From assembly GCA_914767885.1 (NCBI GenBank), contig CAJZBQ010000057.1, positions 434,001-498,000 on the forward strand: DNA of 64,000 nt, read 5' to 3'. The notes below the pieces were generated by a model, which was given only the letters and a program-made list of their open reading frames with translations, was not told the DNA's origin and did not search any database. Source of the stretch: Blepharisma stoltei. Taxonomy: Eukaryota; Ciliophora; Heterotrichea; Heterotrichida; Blepharismidae. Below, in pieces: positions 1-10,871 of this stretch (positions are counted from its first letter, which is position 1; every line of letters begins with the position of its first letter). Position numbers and translations under genes: made by a program.

Positions 1-203
1 CTCTATTTGAATTCCTATTTAAAACTAAAGTTAAAGGCATACTTTTAATTTTAGCAATATTTAAATAGGTATAGACTGTAAATTATTATCTTGAAATATA
101 AAAAATATGTTAAAATTTTAACAAAAATGAAAATTTTACAGATATTTGATTCCAATTTGAAGGGTTAATTGAGTAAGAAATTTTGACCTATTTAAAATCA
201 TAA

Positions 204-1087
204 ATGTCTACCAAACTTCTTGCTGAAGCTATTGGATCATTCTTTCTTGCTTCAACAATCGCGATAACAGATGTCGAACCTTTCTCAACAGGTGGCACAT
301 ATTGGTGTGCTATGATCTTTACAGGCTTCGTTTCAGGAGCCCACTACAACCCAGCAATTACTTTCGCTGTCATGATAAAAGACTGGATGGAAGATAAGCT
401 TGACCAAGTTAAAGTAAAAGAAAACCTCTTAATGATGGTCTCTCAATTTATTGGTGCTCTTTTTGGAATTTTGATAGGCTGGGGGATTTCTACAAGGACA
501 ATTTACTTTGAAGTTGCAGATGGTTACCAACAAACCGAAGGATTTTTCTCTGATTCTCCACAGTAATAAACAAATATTCAAAATTTTCTAATAGTAAATT
601 TTCATGAATATTGAAGTCAAATAAAACGTTAAAAATGCAATTTTTGCATTATACTCAATAATCAGCAAATTTGATCTATTCATATAAATTTGCTATTTAA
701 AAATTTTGCTAAAACTCCACCGGATAAGCAAGAATTTACTTATTACTGGGGAGTGAGTTTATTTTTACTGCAGTTTTGTGCGCAGACTTCATCATGGTTT
801 CAAAGATCACTGATAATATTATGATAGGATCGTCTGTAATTGCTATGGCTGTCACATCCGGAGAATGGGCTATAGGGAAAATTTCAAAAGGATGCTTCAA
901 CCCTACAATTTGTTTGGCAGCTAATATTGTCAATTATGCACACACTGGCTCCAATTTTACAGATACGTGGATTTATATTTTGGCTCCTATGATTGCTGCA
1001 ATTTTTTCAGGGATGACGGCGAAGATGTTCTTGAGTGAGCTAGATGAGCAGAAAAAGGCTATAGAGGAAGCTGAAGAAAAGAGATAA
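204..1087 (+). CDS. Aquaporin-like MIP channel, interrupted by an IES
   Basis: Membrane channel of the major intrinsic protein family, passing water or small solutes. The first part (204-563) carries the first pore loop with the NPA box in AHYNPAITFA. The second part resumes at about 739 with GSEFIFTAVLCADFIMV, typical of MIP helix 4, and carries the second pore box as NPT (GCFNPTICLA), so one of the two signature triplets is altered. The parts share a frame only if 173 bp between TA 564 and TA 737 are removed, giving Ser-Pro-Gln-Tyr-Leu across the join. The protein is then about 236 aa, normal for the family. It ends in a charged Glu/Lys-rich cytosolic tail. Family call is secure; the join is inferred from frame. 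Confidence 0.88.
564..738. mobile_element. TA-flanked IES inside the aquaporin gene
   Basis: Stop codons appear at once after Ser-Pro-Gln at 564. Coding resumes after TA at 737-738. Removing 173 bp with one TA kept restores the aquaporin frame. No long terminal inverted repeat is seen; the ends begin TAATAAACAA and finish near CAAGAATTTA. It looks like an old, decayed IES rather than a recognisable transposon. Confidence 0.75.
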
Positions 1088-1534
1088 AGCAATGCAAATT
1101 AAAATTAATATAATGGTATCAAGATGAATGATATATTTTTTGAATGCATATTAAGTATTAATATTGTAATATAATATTATAATTCAGTCCCATAAAGTAT
1201 AACTAATTAAGTTCGTTTAGCCAATTTAAATATTTACTGGGATTCATTGTTAATAAAATGCATGAATCTGCATTATCCCTTAAATATTAATCTAAAAGAA
1301 TAAATAAGTTATTAGTTTTGCTATACAGATTGAAAGTATAATTCTAAATATCCATGAACTCGCTTTATTTTTTGGCATGCCGTTTAAAACTGGTTTGGCA
1401 GCTTTCACCCACACATCTTCTCACTTCTCCATATAAAGATGACCCAAAATTTTGTTCATATTAATTGAGGCTAAACTTATATTAAATTATTCAAAGTTTT
1501 CAAACTATAAGTAGACAAAATTGTAAAAATAATC
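1088..1534. other. Intergenic AT-rich DNA
   Basis: Spacer between the aquaporin stop and a subfamily B element. I see no supported gene. A further 270 bp of spacer (1979-2251) separates that element from ALG1. Confidence 0.5.
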
Positions 1535-1978
1535 TAACTCCCCCCCCTTTAAATTGAAACAAAATATAGGTAAAATTCCTACTTTTTTGGGAAATTACCC
1601 CCCCTTTTAAATTGAAACAAAAAATTTTATTATAATAGAAAATTTTATAGGTAAAAATCATTATTTTTATATGTAAATACGTTAATACCCTATTTAATAT
1701 GCTTCAAACATATAAGATTTAGAAATTAAACTCTATTTTGTCCAATTGTTATGGGGAGAGTTAGAAGAATACCATTTCAGCAAGTTTACACTTTGAGATT
1801 GAGAAATTTATGAATTAATTTTTCATGAAATTCTTTAAATTTATATAATTTTATTTTCTATAAAATTTTATCTCTGAAAAAATTGTTATATATAAATTTT
1901 TTTTATAAAAAAATTTTCTTAACCCCCCTTTAAATTGAAACAAAATTTTTTGTTTCAATTTAAAGGGGGGGGGAGTAA
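1535..1978. mobile_element. MITE-like element, subfamily B (intergenic)
   Basis: Flanked by TAA on both sides (1535-1537 and 1976-1978). Tips are a C-run/G-run followed by TTTAAATTGAAACAAAA and its complement. The end word recurs inside each end: a second copy near 1598 on the left and a back-to-back pair at 1921-1970 on the right, so each end can fold into a hairpin. No coding capacity. Confidence 0.85.
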
Positions 1979-2251
1979 GAATTATATAAATTGTTAATTA
2001 AGACGTTAAGAATGCTAATTTGAGATATAAATTTTTATGTGAAATTTTTCTAATTTTTATATAGTTTTTATTTTTTAAAATTTTTGTGGTTTATTGAAAT
2101 TTTGAAAGCACTAAATTGAAATATATATGATACAAAAACACTAAAAGATATTTTAAGCCATTGCAATTGCAGTTAAAATCAATTGTTAATTTTTTGAGAC
2201 TGCAAAAATATATTATAGATTTTATGATATATTGATATATCATATGAACTA

Positions 2252-3930
2252 TTAAATGAGGAAAGGTCAGTAATTTTCTTTCTTCTCCTTCAATAGCTCA
2301 TCTCTATATTTTTTAAGTAGGCTTGGATTTCTTATAAGAAACTCAATTTTTTCTGCTAAATCTTGTGAGTTTTTAAAAGTATCCCCATTTCTACCAGAAA
2401 TTACAAGCTCTTCAATAGTATCATAATAAAAAGCTAATGCAGGCAAAGCAGCAGCATGCATGTCCACAACTTTCATTGGAAGATCATATCCGCTTGAAGA
2501 AATGTGTAAACAAACTCCTAAGTCTGCTTGCTTTAATAGAGTAGGATAATCTTCAGCCTCAAGCCATGCAAAAATGACTTTGGATTTTTTCCATGTCTTT
2601 TGTGATATTAGATTTTTATAATAATCCTTTAATGGACCTTTTCCAGTAATTACAAGTGTAATATATTCAGTCTCAGTTAAAACCGTTTCTAGCTTGTCTA
2701 AAGCTGATATCACAATTGAAAAATCTTCGTCTTCTGTAAAACTAGTTGAGCTGACAATTAGAAATCCTCTTAAATTTAACTCATCTCTCATATTTTTTGA
2801 TGACTCAGCGAGATTTCTTCTAGGTTTGTCATATAAAGTCGTTGACTTGATGCCCATTGTTTCCTCTAGCTCCCCCCTCTCTCTTTAAATTGGAACAAAA
2901 AATTCTGTTCCAATTTAAAAGTAGTTATCGTTATTTGCAAATTTTTGAACTTTACCACATAAGTGTGGAATTTTTTCCGCATGTGAAAAGGTGCTTTTCA
3001 CGTGTGGAGCTCTTTTGATTTCACATGTGGAATCCTCTTTTCACACGCGGAAAAAATTCCACACTTAGGATAATTTGTTTTTAAAAAAAATTAATATAAA
3101 AATGTCATATATGATTTTCATATTTTAAAAAGTAAAAAATCTTAAATTTTAATTGATTTTTATTGAGACCTCCTTTAAAAAATAAATTGATTTAGAGTGC
3201 AAAATATTTTTTAGATTCTACTTGAACTACCTTCATTAAGTAAAGTCTAAGCTATTTATATAAAAAATAAACTTTCTTGCTTATAAATTTTCCATCGAAA
3301 AATAAAAATTTTGTTCAATTTAAAGGGATGTTAATTTACTCCCAAAAAATGGAAATTTACCGATATTTTGTTCTACATTTTCCAATTTAAAAGGAAGGGA
3401 AGTAAATGCTTTTTCATCCTATTGCTGACACAAAAATTCCCATCTGAAAATTTTCCTAAAACTTTTTCATATGCATATGCAATTTTCACTATTTTTGAGC
3501 TTTTTTTAGCTATTTGTAGCAAAGAAAACCCATAGTTGTGCCAATCAATACAAAGTGGGATATTTTTTAATCATGATCCTAAAAGTGCAAGAAAAATTGT
3601 AGGAATGCTTGGAGGATTTTGGATTAAAATAAATTTTGCATTCTTTATCGTCAAAATGACTAGCAAAAGCTGAAAAGATTCAATAATGATTCTTAATAAA
3701 GCATAAAGTAAAAACAAATACCTTGGCATTGATTTTATTTTGTTGAGTATTGATGAGGTTAATGAATAGATCTTCAATTTTTCATTGTTGATTAAATCAT
3801 TTGGAAGTTTCGTCTCATTATATCCAATCATGTGCACAATATAATCAGTAGCTATCAATGATCGGGCATGATTCATCATTCTTGGCGATCTTCCTATGTC
3901 TCCTAGCACAATCACAATAGCTGCAGCCAT
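2252..3930 (-). CDS. ALG1: Chitobiosyldiphosphodolichol beta-mannosyltransferase (ALG1), interrupted by a B-type IES
   Basis: ER enzyme that adds the first mannose from GDP-Man to the dolichol-linked chitobiose core of N-glycans. The N-terminal half (from 3930) has VLGDIGRSPRMMNHA and IQNPPSIPTI, then IDWHNYGFS after a TGA-Trp. The C-terminal half has SSTSFTEDEDFSIV, TGKGPLKDYY and the ALG1 signature LGVCLHISSSGYDLPMKVVD. A 536-bp insert (2867-3404) separates the halves; its removal joins ...KKHL to EETMGIKSTTLYDKP, as in the family. The last TGA at 2267 is Trp and the true stop is TAA at 2252-2254. The product is 380 aa, shorter than yeast or human enzymes, mainly because it lacks the usual N-terminal membrane anchor. 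Confidence 0.93.
2867..3404. mobile_element. MITE-like IES, subfamily B, inside ALG1
   Basis: Begins TAG-CTCCCCCC at 2867 and ends GGGAAG-TAA at 3403-3405; the shared TA is kept. The end word reads TTTAAATTGGAACAAAA. A second palindrome centred near 3005 has arms resembling AGTGTGGAATTTTTTCCGC, possibly an older nested insert. Excision restores ALG1 exactly. Confidence 0.88.
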
Positions 3931-3966
3931 ATTCTAATATAAGCTTTATAAATATTTATTTTTAAA

Positions 3967-5490
3967 TTATTGTGATTCACAAACCAAATTTTCGCGATCT
4001 TGAAGCTCTTCGGTAACTTTTCCTGTTGATTTAGCTAATAATTCTAAATTATAATCAGATACTGGATAAATCATCAGCTGCAAAAAGGTGAAAATGATCA
4101 TTTCACTGCATAAAAGCAAATTGCTTGTCCAGCTTGTTATATTATCCACACTATCTATATCGGTGCTGATTATTAAATCTTCTGTAGCAAATAAAGTTAT
4201 TATTAGTGGCTGTATAACAGTAATATACATTAAAACGGCGATGACGAACCATCCCTTTTTCTCAACACCTGGCCGCGAGCCCGAAAGGAGTGGGGACCTT
4301 GTGGAAGGGAAGTTGGCACTCAGTGAAGTATATTCAGCTAGGTTTTACTTGGCGCAGTCAAGCGCAACGTTGGAATAGGCCGGCTGGAGCTTGTTCTGGT
4401 CCAGGTTTTGTACCTCAGGGAAGATGGAATTCAAAGTTGGAAAGGGGAGGCTCAGCAAAGTAAAGCACTCCACTTGGTTCATCGGGCAACTCCCTAGCGT
4501 AAAACTGGGCGTTACGACCAAAGCTTTGGATTTCCATTTTGGCCAACAATCCTACAAGAAAATTCGCTTTTCGAATTTTCGGAATGGACTCTGTTGACGT
4601 ACTGCAAGCTAGTGCAACTCATCCAACTATGGGTAACGAGTGCAAATCCTAGTCCAGTAGGAGCAACTCTTTGAAGGTCGTGTTACGATTGGTGGTAAGC
4701 AACCGAGAGAAGTGCTAAGGAGTGAAGGTAGTCCTTCGGGAATTACGGCGAGTTTCATATAAGCTAATTAAGTGTAAGGCTGTATAACAGTAAGCTGCAA
4801 TGCAAATTGAGTGACTACAAATTTTGAACGAAGATTTAGATATTTCATTTCTGGGATTTTTTTGACAAAGGATATAAACAGCAAAGTATACGTTATTGCC
4901 AGTCCCATGCTTGCTGACTTAGCGATTGTAAGCCAAATCACTCCATTTGACCCATGCTCAATTGAGTAACTGTTATACCTTGTAGCCGCAAGAATAATAG
5001 TTATGATTACGACACAAAGCAAAACAAAAATATATTGGTATGCTCCAAATTTAATTCTTCTCAAATAGCTTCGAGCCTTAGATTCAGTTGTAATGTGATA
5101 CTTCTCACAACAGCAAAATGATGCTTTCTCTTGCTTCATTAGTAGTTTTGCCGCTCTTTCTTCTGAAAATACAGCCTGATCTTGTTCGATAGCAAATCCC
5201 AGCATTTTTTCGATGTATGTCATAAAGGCTCATATGTTAAGAGCTCTGTCTGCTGATATCAATGAGTCAATAGGAGCTATTTTCGAGCCGACCAGAAGGC
5301 ATACCCATGACGATCAGCCTATTACGAGTGGAGTCATAAGTAAAATCAATACTCTTTTCTGAGCTGGCGCATATACGAAATGCTTCTTATGATGGAGCAT
5401 TTGGAGCAGAACTATAATCGATGAAATGATGAGAATGACTCCCATAACTCCTACTGCTGAGCTCTCTCCAAGGCTATCGTGATCAAACAT
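3967..5490 (-). CDS. TMEM184/Ost-alpha-like (DUF300) membrane protein, copy 1, split by a retroposon
   Basis: Multi-pass membrane protein of the organic-solute-transporter-alpha/TMEM184 type. Starts MFDHDSLGESSAVGVMGV, then a hydrophobic helix, the HHKKHF...PAQKRV stretch typical before helix 2, and KFGAYQYIFVLL. About seven hydrophobic segments are visible. Trp codons include TGA. The frame is broken between 4224 and 4777 by a GC-rich insert flanked by a 16-bp duplication; removal of 570 bp gives 317 aa, matching copies 2 (316 aa) and 3 (315 aa) residue for residue across the join (TVIQPLIITLF). The substrate is unknown. It lies upstream of a Cys-rich surface-protein gene on the same strand, as copy 2 does. 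Confidence 0.85.
4208..4793. mobile_element. SINE-like retroposon, family S1, with 16-bp target duplication
   Basis: GGCTGTATAACAGTAA occurs at 4208-4223 and again at 4778-4793; between them lie 554 bp of much GC-richer DNA. TMEM184 copies 2 and 3 carry this target once, without insert (near 9712-9727 and 14892). Related DNA lies at 24063-24598 (reverse) and 47305-47820, sharing blocks such as GTTGGAAAGGGGA and CTCCCTAGCGT. The duplication contains TA, so TA-to-TA excision could remove it precisely. Confidence 0.85.
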
Positions 5491-6230
5491 TACAAAAATT
5501 ATACAAAGCCAAAATTAGCCATCTTTGATTGCCCAATACTTCAAATATTTTTACAAATAATGGTACTAATAATCTTTATATAATGATTGCCTTTAATTAG
5601 CCATTCAAAATATGCTTTATTAGAAAGCAATGTCTCAAAATATGAGATTATATCCCGAACAAATCATTTTATTTTAGAACTGCTTTTATTTAGGCTTTTT
5701 ATATTTTGCAATTATTGAGCAATCGTTAAATGAGTGATAAGCAGATCGATTGATTAATTATAGAAGAAGCCTTTATTTGCTGACAGCGTTATTGCAATCA
5801 TTAATGCCTTCAAATCAATGAGAAAATCTGATATATTTTTATAATAGTATACTAAATAGCACATTGAATACAATTTAATTAAGTGCTAGTGGTATACTGA
5901 TTAAAATTTAAGATAAATTATCAATATAGGGATCTATATACAACATTTATCGTTTGCTATTTGAAGCAATAAAGTCGATGCAAAATCCTATGGATTTACT
6001 GTATTTTATTTATTTACATTTTGAGCACTGGCGTTTTAAGGCTCATCGGAGCTATTTATTTTAAATGAAATCCAAAAATAAATTAGGAACATTTACACAC
6101 CAAAAATGCACAGAATTTTTTAATAGATTTAAATATTCTGATTAATATGAAAAGTTCATTTTATATGCACCAGCATTAATTTTTTTTGGCGCAATTAATC
6201 ATAAAATATAGCTAAATCTTTTAAATAAGA
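5491..6230. other. Intergenic AT-rich DNA
   Basis: Spacer between TMEM184 copy 1 and the Cys-rich surface protein gene. No supported ORF, RNA or repeat end seen. Copies 2 and 3 have a shorter spacer at this place, and copy 2's holds a B element. Confidence 0.5.
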
Positions 6231-8024
6231 CTAAACTAACTCACTAATTAATATTGAGAGAGCTAGGAAAGCTGCTGAGCTATCATCATTGTCATCATCT
6301 TTATTATAATTCTCTCTATACATCCAGTATCCTTCTTCACACAGTGAGTTCAGCACACATGATTCTGTTTTCTGTATAAAAGGGTAATAATTGACATTCA
6401 CCTGATAATAGGTAAGAGTATCATAATTTTTTTTATCCCAATTCGAATGGATGCACCAGTTATCAAGCCTTCTGCCAGCATTGCACTTTTTAACATCAGA
6501 AGAATGAAGCCATTCTAATAATTTTTTAAAATATGTCATGTAAGGATCATCTCCATAAAATAAATTGCAATATAGTTCATTTCCACTGGCTGTAAAAGCA
6601 CATTCACAACTATTTTCATTAGTAATACTAAATGGAGGGTCAAAATAGTCATCAGATGTTGATGTGCAAGAAGCACCTTTAGTTGTGCACGCTAATGGAA
6701 TGCTCCCAGCTGATTTTAGCTGATTTGTGCAAACAAATACATCATTATGCTCAGCACAATAGGCATATTCGCATAATAAACTAAAATTATTAGAGCAGCT
6801 TGTAATAATTTCATGAGGATGAACAGTCCCATATTTTATGCATAAATTTGCATTGAAATTTAGATTATCAGTCACGTTGCAGCCAGCCCCATTTTCACAG
6901 TCATAGTCTGTAAAGCATCCTTTTGAGCCAACTTTTGTTTGAGGCTGGCATTTATTGGAGTTGCATATGAGCCCAGGGTTGCATGAAAACATTGACTCCC
7001 CCCATTAAATTAGAACAAAATTTTTTGTTCCAATTTTAAAGGGGGCTAAGAAAATTTTTGTATAAAAAAATCAATATAAAAAATTTCAAAAATTTATCGA
7101 ATTAGATTAATAAATTTGTTTAATAAATGCTATTTACTCTTTTTCCTTTTAAAAAGCAAGATATAACTATTTTTTATTATTAGTTAATACGCCACTATTA
7201 ATTGGTATCAAAAATATTTACACAAAAATTATTTTTTAAAAATTTATAATATTTTTGACTTTATTTCTGATCGGCTCTCAAGAGCCAAAAATTGGTTTCT
7301 GCGTGGAATTTCTAGATTTTTCACGCGTGAAATCCATCTTTGGTTCTTAGGCACCGATCAGAAATTTAATCAACTAATTATAGCAATTAAGGATTATAAA
7401 TTTATTTAAATGCTCTTTATACTCTCTTCTTTAAGCAAGAGCAAGATATAACTAAATTTTTAATTTAGTTAAGAAGAAACATTTAGATCAAAAATTTTTA
7501 CATAAAAATTTTTTTATATAAAATTGAATTTTGTTCCAACAAGGATTAATTTACTAAAAAAATGTAAATTTTACCTATATTTTGTTCCAATTTAAAGGGG
7601 GGAGTGAAGAGCACGCTTTATTTGCAGATAATCCTTTGCAGACACCTTTTGTGCATGACAATGTTACAGTAGGATCACAGTCGTCAGAAGAGTAGCATTT
7701 TTCTCCAGGATAGCTTTGTCCTGTTCTATCAGGAGGGATTGGAAGGCTGCATGTGCTATTTTGTTTAGATGAATTCGTGCACATTTTTGAGCTATCAGTG
7801 CAGGGTCTGCAGAAATAAGAATTGCTTGCTTCGTCTCAAAGAACGCAGGTGTCTTCTGTGAAAGAAACATTTTCAGGCTTACATGTGTATATTGGGCAAG
7901 TAGTAATTTCAACAATTTCGGAAGATTTTTCAAGAGCTCACTCATAACTATTGCCTATTTGCAAGTTAATCCCAAAGCACTGGAATAATGCTATCAAAAA
8001 AGTCAGAAGAAAATATTTTTTCAT
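6231..8024 (-). CDS. Cys-rich, probably GPI-anchored surface protein, copy 1, interrupted by a B-type IES
   Basis: Secreted protein: signal peptide MKKYFLLTFLIALFQC, then many Cys in patterns such as CYSSDDCDPTVTLSC, CNPGLICNSNKC and GCFTDYDCENGAGC (resembling Dickkopf-type Cys-rich repeats), N-glycosylation sequons, a Trp/Tyr-rich second half, and a hydrophobic C-terminal tail after an Asp/Ser-rich stretch, which suggests a GPI signal. A 612-bp insert (6993-7607) splits it; removal joins KACSS to MFSCNPGLIC, aligning with copy 2 (KSCDSATFCNPGLGC). 393 aa. Function unknown. Ciliate surface antigens are often Cys-rich GPI proteins, so a coat or receptor role is an inference only. Confidence 0.8.
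6993..7607. mobile_element. MITE-like IES, subfamily B, with TGA target duplication
   Basis: TGA at 6993-6995 and 7605-7607 flanks CTCCCCCC...GGGGGGAG tips. Keeping one TGA restores the surface-protein frame and its alignment with copy 2. There is no TA at either junction. Inside, 7263-7375 holds a separate palindrome (GATCGG...CCGATC) that may be a nested insert. Confidence 0.87.
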
Positions 8025-8465
8025 TGAATTCAGAGACATTTATTAATAGGTCAAAGATCTATATCTAAATATTAAATTGTGGCTTATGCATTTATAATTT
8101 AATGTACTTTTAATTTGAGAAGTGTAATCATTTAAATGAAGTATATATTATATCTTTGAATAAATATAAAATGAATAATTATCGCTAAAAGTAAAAAGAA
8201 AAAGCAATTTTACTACCAAATCAGCATAGAAAATAACATTAGAAGTTTCTTTGAATTATTTTGAGTATAAAACTAAAATCAGTTAAAAGGCTAGATATAA
8301 AGAGCATAAATTGTAAAGGTGGCTGCTATATTGAAAACTACATAAAAATGTGTGAAATCTCATTATGATTAATACAGGGCTTTTATTATTAAATGCAATT
8401 TTACTTGATGAAGATATTAAAAGTATTTCTTTACAACTTTTGAAATGAAATATTCAAATTTTATT

Positions 8466-8801
8466 AGCTTAATTTAAGATTTAAGATTACGATAACACTT
8501 TGTCGACCCCCACTTAGCTTAGGATCTGACAATACAAGCTCATCCTTCCTGAATTCCATCACTGGCTAACAGCTCTGAACAACGGTAGGTGGAATCGGCC
8601 TAACCGTCGAACCGTTACAGTAGCCTATGACCTAGACGAGTCTCTCTTCCTTCCTTGAACGTGATTCAAGCACACCAGGAACTGCCGAAGCAGTTCCAGC
8701 GCCAATATCCTTCAGAAAGACTGAACTTCCCTCACTAGGATGACCTTAGGGGACAAGGACCCTAATTCATGCGCTCCATTTTTAATTGTGAGCTTAATTT
8801 A
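8466..8801. mobile_element. SINE-like retroposon, family S2
   Basis: GC-rich insert of about 314 bp between two copies of AGCTTAATTTA (8466-8476 and 8791-8801). Shares GGCCTAACCGTCG with 42971-43199 and the end ATTTTTAATTGTG with 16829-17105. It lies in the spacer between the first and second TMEM184/surface-protein units. Confidence 0.72.
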
Positions 8802-8879
8802 TTTATTAGCAAAGACAGGTTCAATGATATGAATTATTTTGAATTTTTGACCCTTTATATAAAATATCTCAAAACAAAT

Positions 8880-9330
8880 TATACACAAATAGATATGACA
8901 GTCTATGCGACATCCTGACCTTATTTCTTCAGCACCGCAGGCAAAGGCTTAGTGTGAAGGAAAAGGGCAGAAGCAGGCCGGTAATCCTTTATGTAATCGA
9001 GCTAGGTTTTCTCTGCTATAGGGAGCTTATCTCCGGGACTTGAGTTTTACCTCAGAGGCTATCATTCGAAAGGGCAAGACCAGCAGTCCAGAATGGGCAA
9101 TAAATACTTGAGCATGGCTCAAGAGGTGATATTTCTCCAGCTCAAAACTGGAGTTTAATACCAGAGGATGAGCCCAAAAGCTCCAGGAGTTAGTAGTCAA
9201 AATCGGTCGTGCAAATTTCTTGCCTGCGGCGTCGAGGAATGTCATCTGCCGAGGTCCCTCGGAGACGATGAGCATTTATTGGTGGAAATCCCCGGTCGTG
9301 TCGAGGATGAAGAGCTTATTTAGCATTAAC
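8880..9330. mobile_element. GC-rich insert of unknown family
   Basis: About 450 bp of GC-rich, non-coding-looking DNA between segments (8792-8850 and 9340-9440) that match 13975-14035 and 14500-14640. The third duplication unit has a decayed secreted-protein ORF at this place instead. Composition resembles the SINE-like inserts, but I could not define a target duplication. Confidence 0.45.
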
Positions 9331-9471
9331 ATAAGGGAAAAAAAGTTTGAAAGATAATTCCACAAACTTATTTATTAAATCATTTTCTTTGTCAAACGGG
9401 GTTGATCTCCAGCATAACAACTTTGATGATATTATGACGGCTAAATATTTATTAAAATTAAATTTAAATTA

Positions 9472-10422
9472 TTAAGAAGTCACATCTAAATTTTGCCGAT
9501 CATGCAATTCATCTTCTATTTTGCCTGTTGATTTCTCAAGTAACGAGAAATTATAATCAGATACTGGATAAATCATGAATTGTAAAAAAGTAAAAATGAT
9601 CATTTCACTGCATAAAAGCAAATTGCTTGTCCAGCTTGTTATATTATCCACGCTGTCTATATCAGTACTGATTATTAAATCTTCTGTAGCAAATAAAGTT
9701 ATTATTAGTGGCTGTATAACAGTAAGTTGCAATGCAAATTGAGTAACAGCAAATTTCGGTTGGAGCTTCAGGTATCTCATTTCAGGTATTCTTTTGGCAA
9801 ATGATACAAACAGCAAAGTGTAAGTCATTGCTAATCCCATGCTTGCCGATTTAGCGATTGTGAGCCAAATCACTCCATTTGACCCATGCTCAATTGAGTA
9901 GCTGTTATACCTTGTAGCCGCAAGAATAATAGTTATGATGGCAACACAAAGCAAAACAAAAATATATTGGTAAGCTCCAAATTTGATCCTTTTGATGTAA
10001 CTCTGTGCTCTCGCTTCGTTGGTAAAGTAAAACTTCTCACAGCAGCAAAATGATGCTTTCACTTGCTTCATAAGAAGCTGAGACATCTTTTCCTTTGAAA
10101 AAACAGCTCGATCATTCTCGATTGTTCAGCCTAGCATTTTTTCGATGTATGTTATAAAAGCTCATATGTTGAGAGCTCTGTCTGCTGATATCAATGAGTC
10201 AATAGGAGCTATTTTGGAGCCGACTAGAAGGCATACTCATGAAGACCAGCCTATTACAAGTGGAGTTAGCAGTAAGAGAAAAATTCTTTTCTGAGCAGAC
10301 GGATAGAAGAAATTTCTTTTGTGATGCACCATTTGGATAAGAACTATGATAGATGCGATAATTAGAATAACACCCATAACTCCAACAGCTGAGCTCTCCC
10401 CAAGACTATCATGATCAAACAT
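9472..10422 (-). CDS. TMEM184/Ost-alpha-like membrane protein, copy 2 (intact)
   Basis: Uninterrupted 316-aa copy of the family at 3967 and 14656. Starts MFDHDSLGESSAVGVMGV. TGA-Trp codons occur in ALNIW, MLGW and elsewhere. Carries the Cys-rich SFCCCEK motif, which could be palmitoylated. The central and C-terminal helices (FGAYQYIFVLLCVAIITI, LLFVSFAKRIPEM, QLTVIQPLIITLF) follow the DUF300 order. The strand and downstream Cys-rich surface-protein gene match unit 1. This copy gives the empty retroposon site for copy 1. Confidence 0.85.
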
Positions 10423-10575
10423 TTAACAATTATAATAATTGTTGAAAGTATTATTAGTTTAAAGCAAGGCGTTTTTATCAGAATAATATTTTAATTAAAT
10501 TGAATTAAAATCTAAGCCTCAAATTTAGCTATTTAATTTTTTCCCTGAAAACAATTTAGATGAGAATAATCTTTA

Positions 10576-10865
10576 TAAGTCCCCTTTAAATTGGGGCAAA
10601 ATAAGGGGAAAATTTGATTTTTAGAAGTTAGCATTTTTTAAATATAATTTTTTTTAGGTAAATAAAAATTTCTATGTAGTTAGCTTTGATACCTAATTTT
10701 ATGTGGATTAGAAAAAAACAAATCGAATATTTACCTTATTTTATTCTTGTTTTATCGTGAATAGCGCAAATAGATACTATTTAAACAAAGTTGGCACTTT
10801 AAATCAAAAAATTAGCCCCATTAAGTTGAAGCAGATAATTTATTCTAATTTAAAAGTGGGAGTAA
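10576..10865. mobile_element. Degenerate subfamily B element with an empty site in the duplicate
   Basis: TAA at 10576-10578 and 10863-10865 flanks GTCCCCTTTAAATTG at the left and a Lys-poor AAAGTGGGAG end at the right. Copy 3 of the same spacer (15741-15765) reads straight through, with one TAA at 15751-15753. That fixes both boundaries and the 3-bp duplication without using any reading frame. Confidence 0.85.
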
Positions 10866-10871
10866 TTAAGA

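Noticed and set aside
2267-2857. Separate short genes ending at TGA throughout the window
   Set aside because: Neighbouring frames line up as one protein when TGA is Trp, at conserved Trp positions (ALG1, MORN, SWEET, TauE, aspartyl protease). They are pieces of single genes.
4224-4777. Ribosomal RNA or other structural RNA in the GC-rich inserts
   Set aside because: No 5S, 5.8S or SRP signature seen. Copies differ greatly, have target duplications and lie inside genes.
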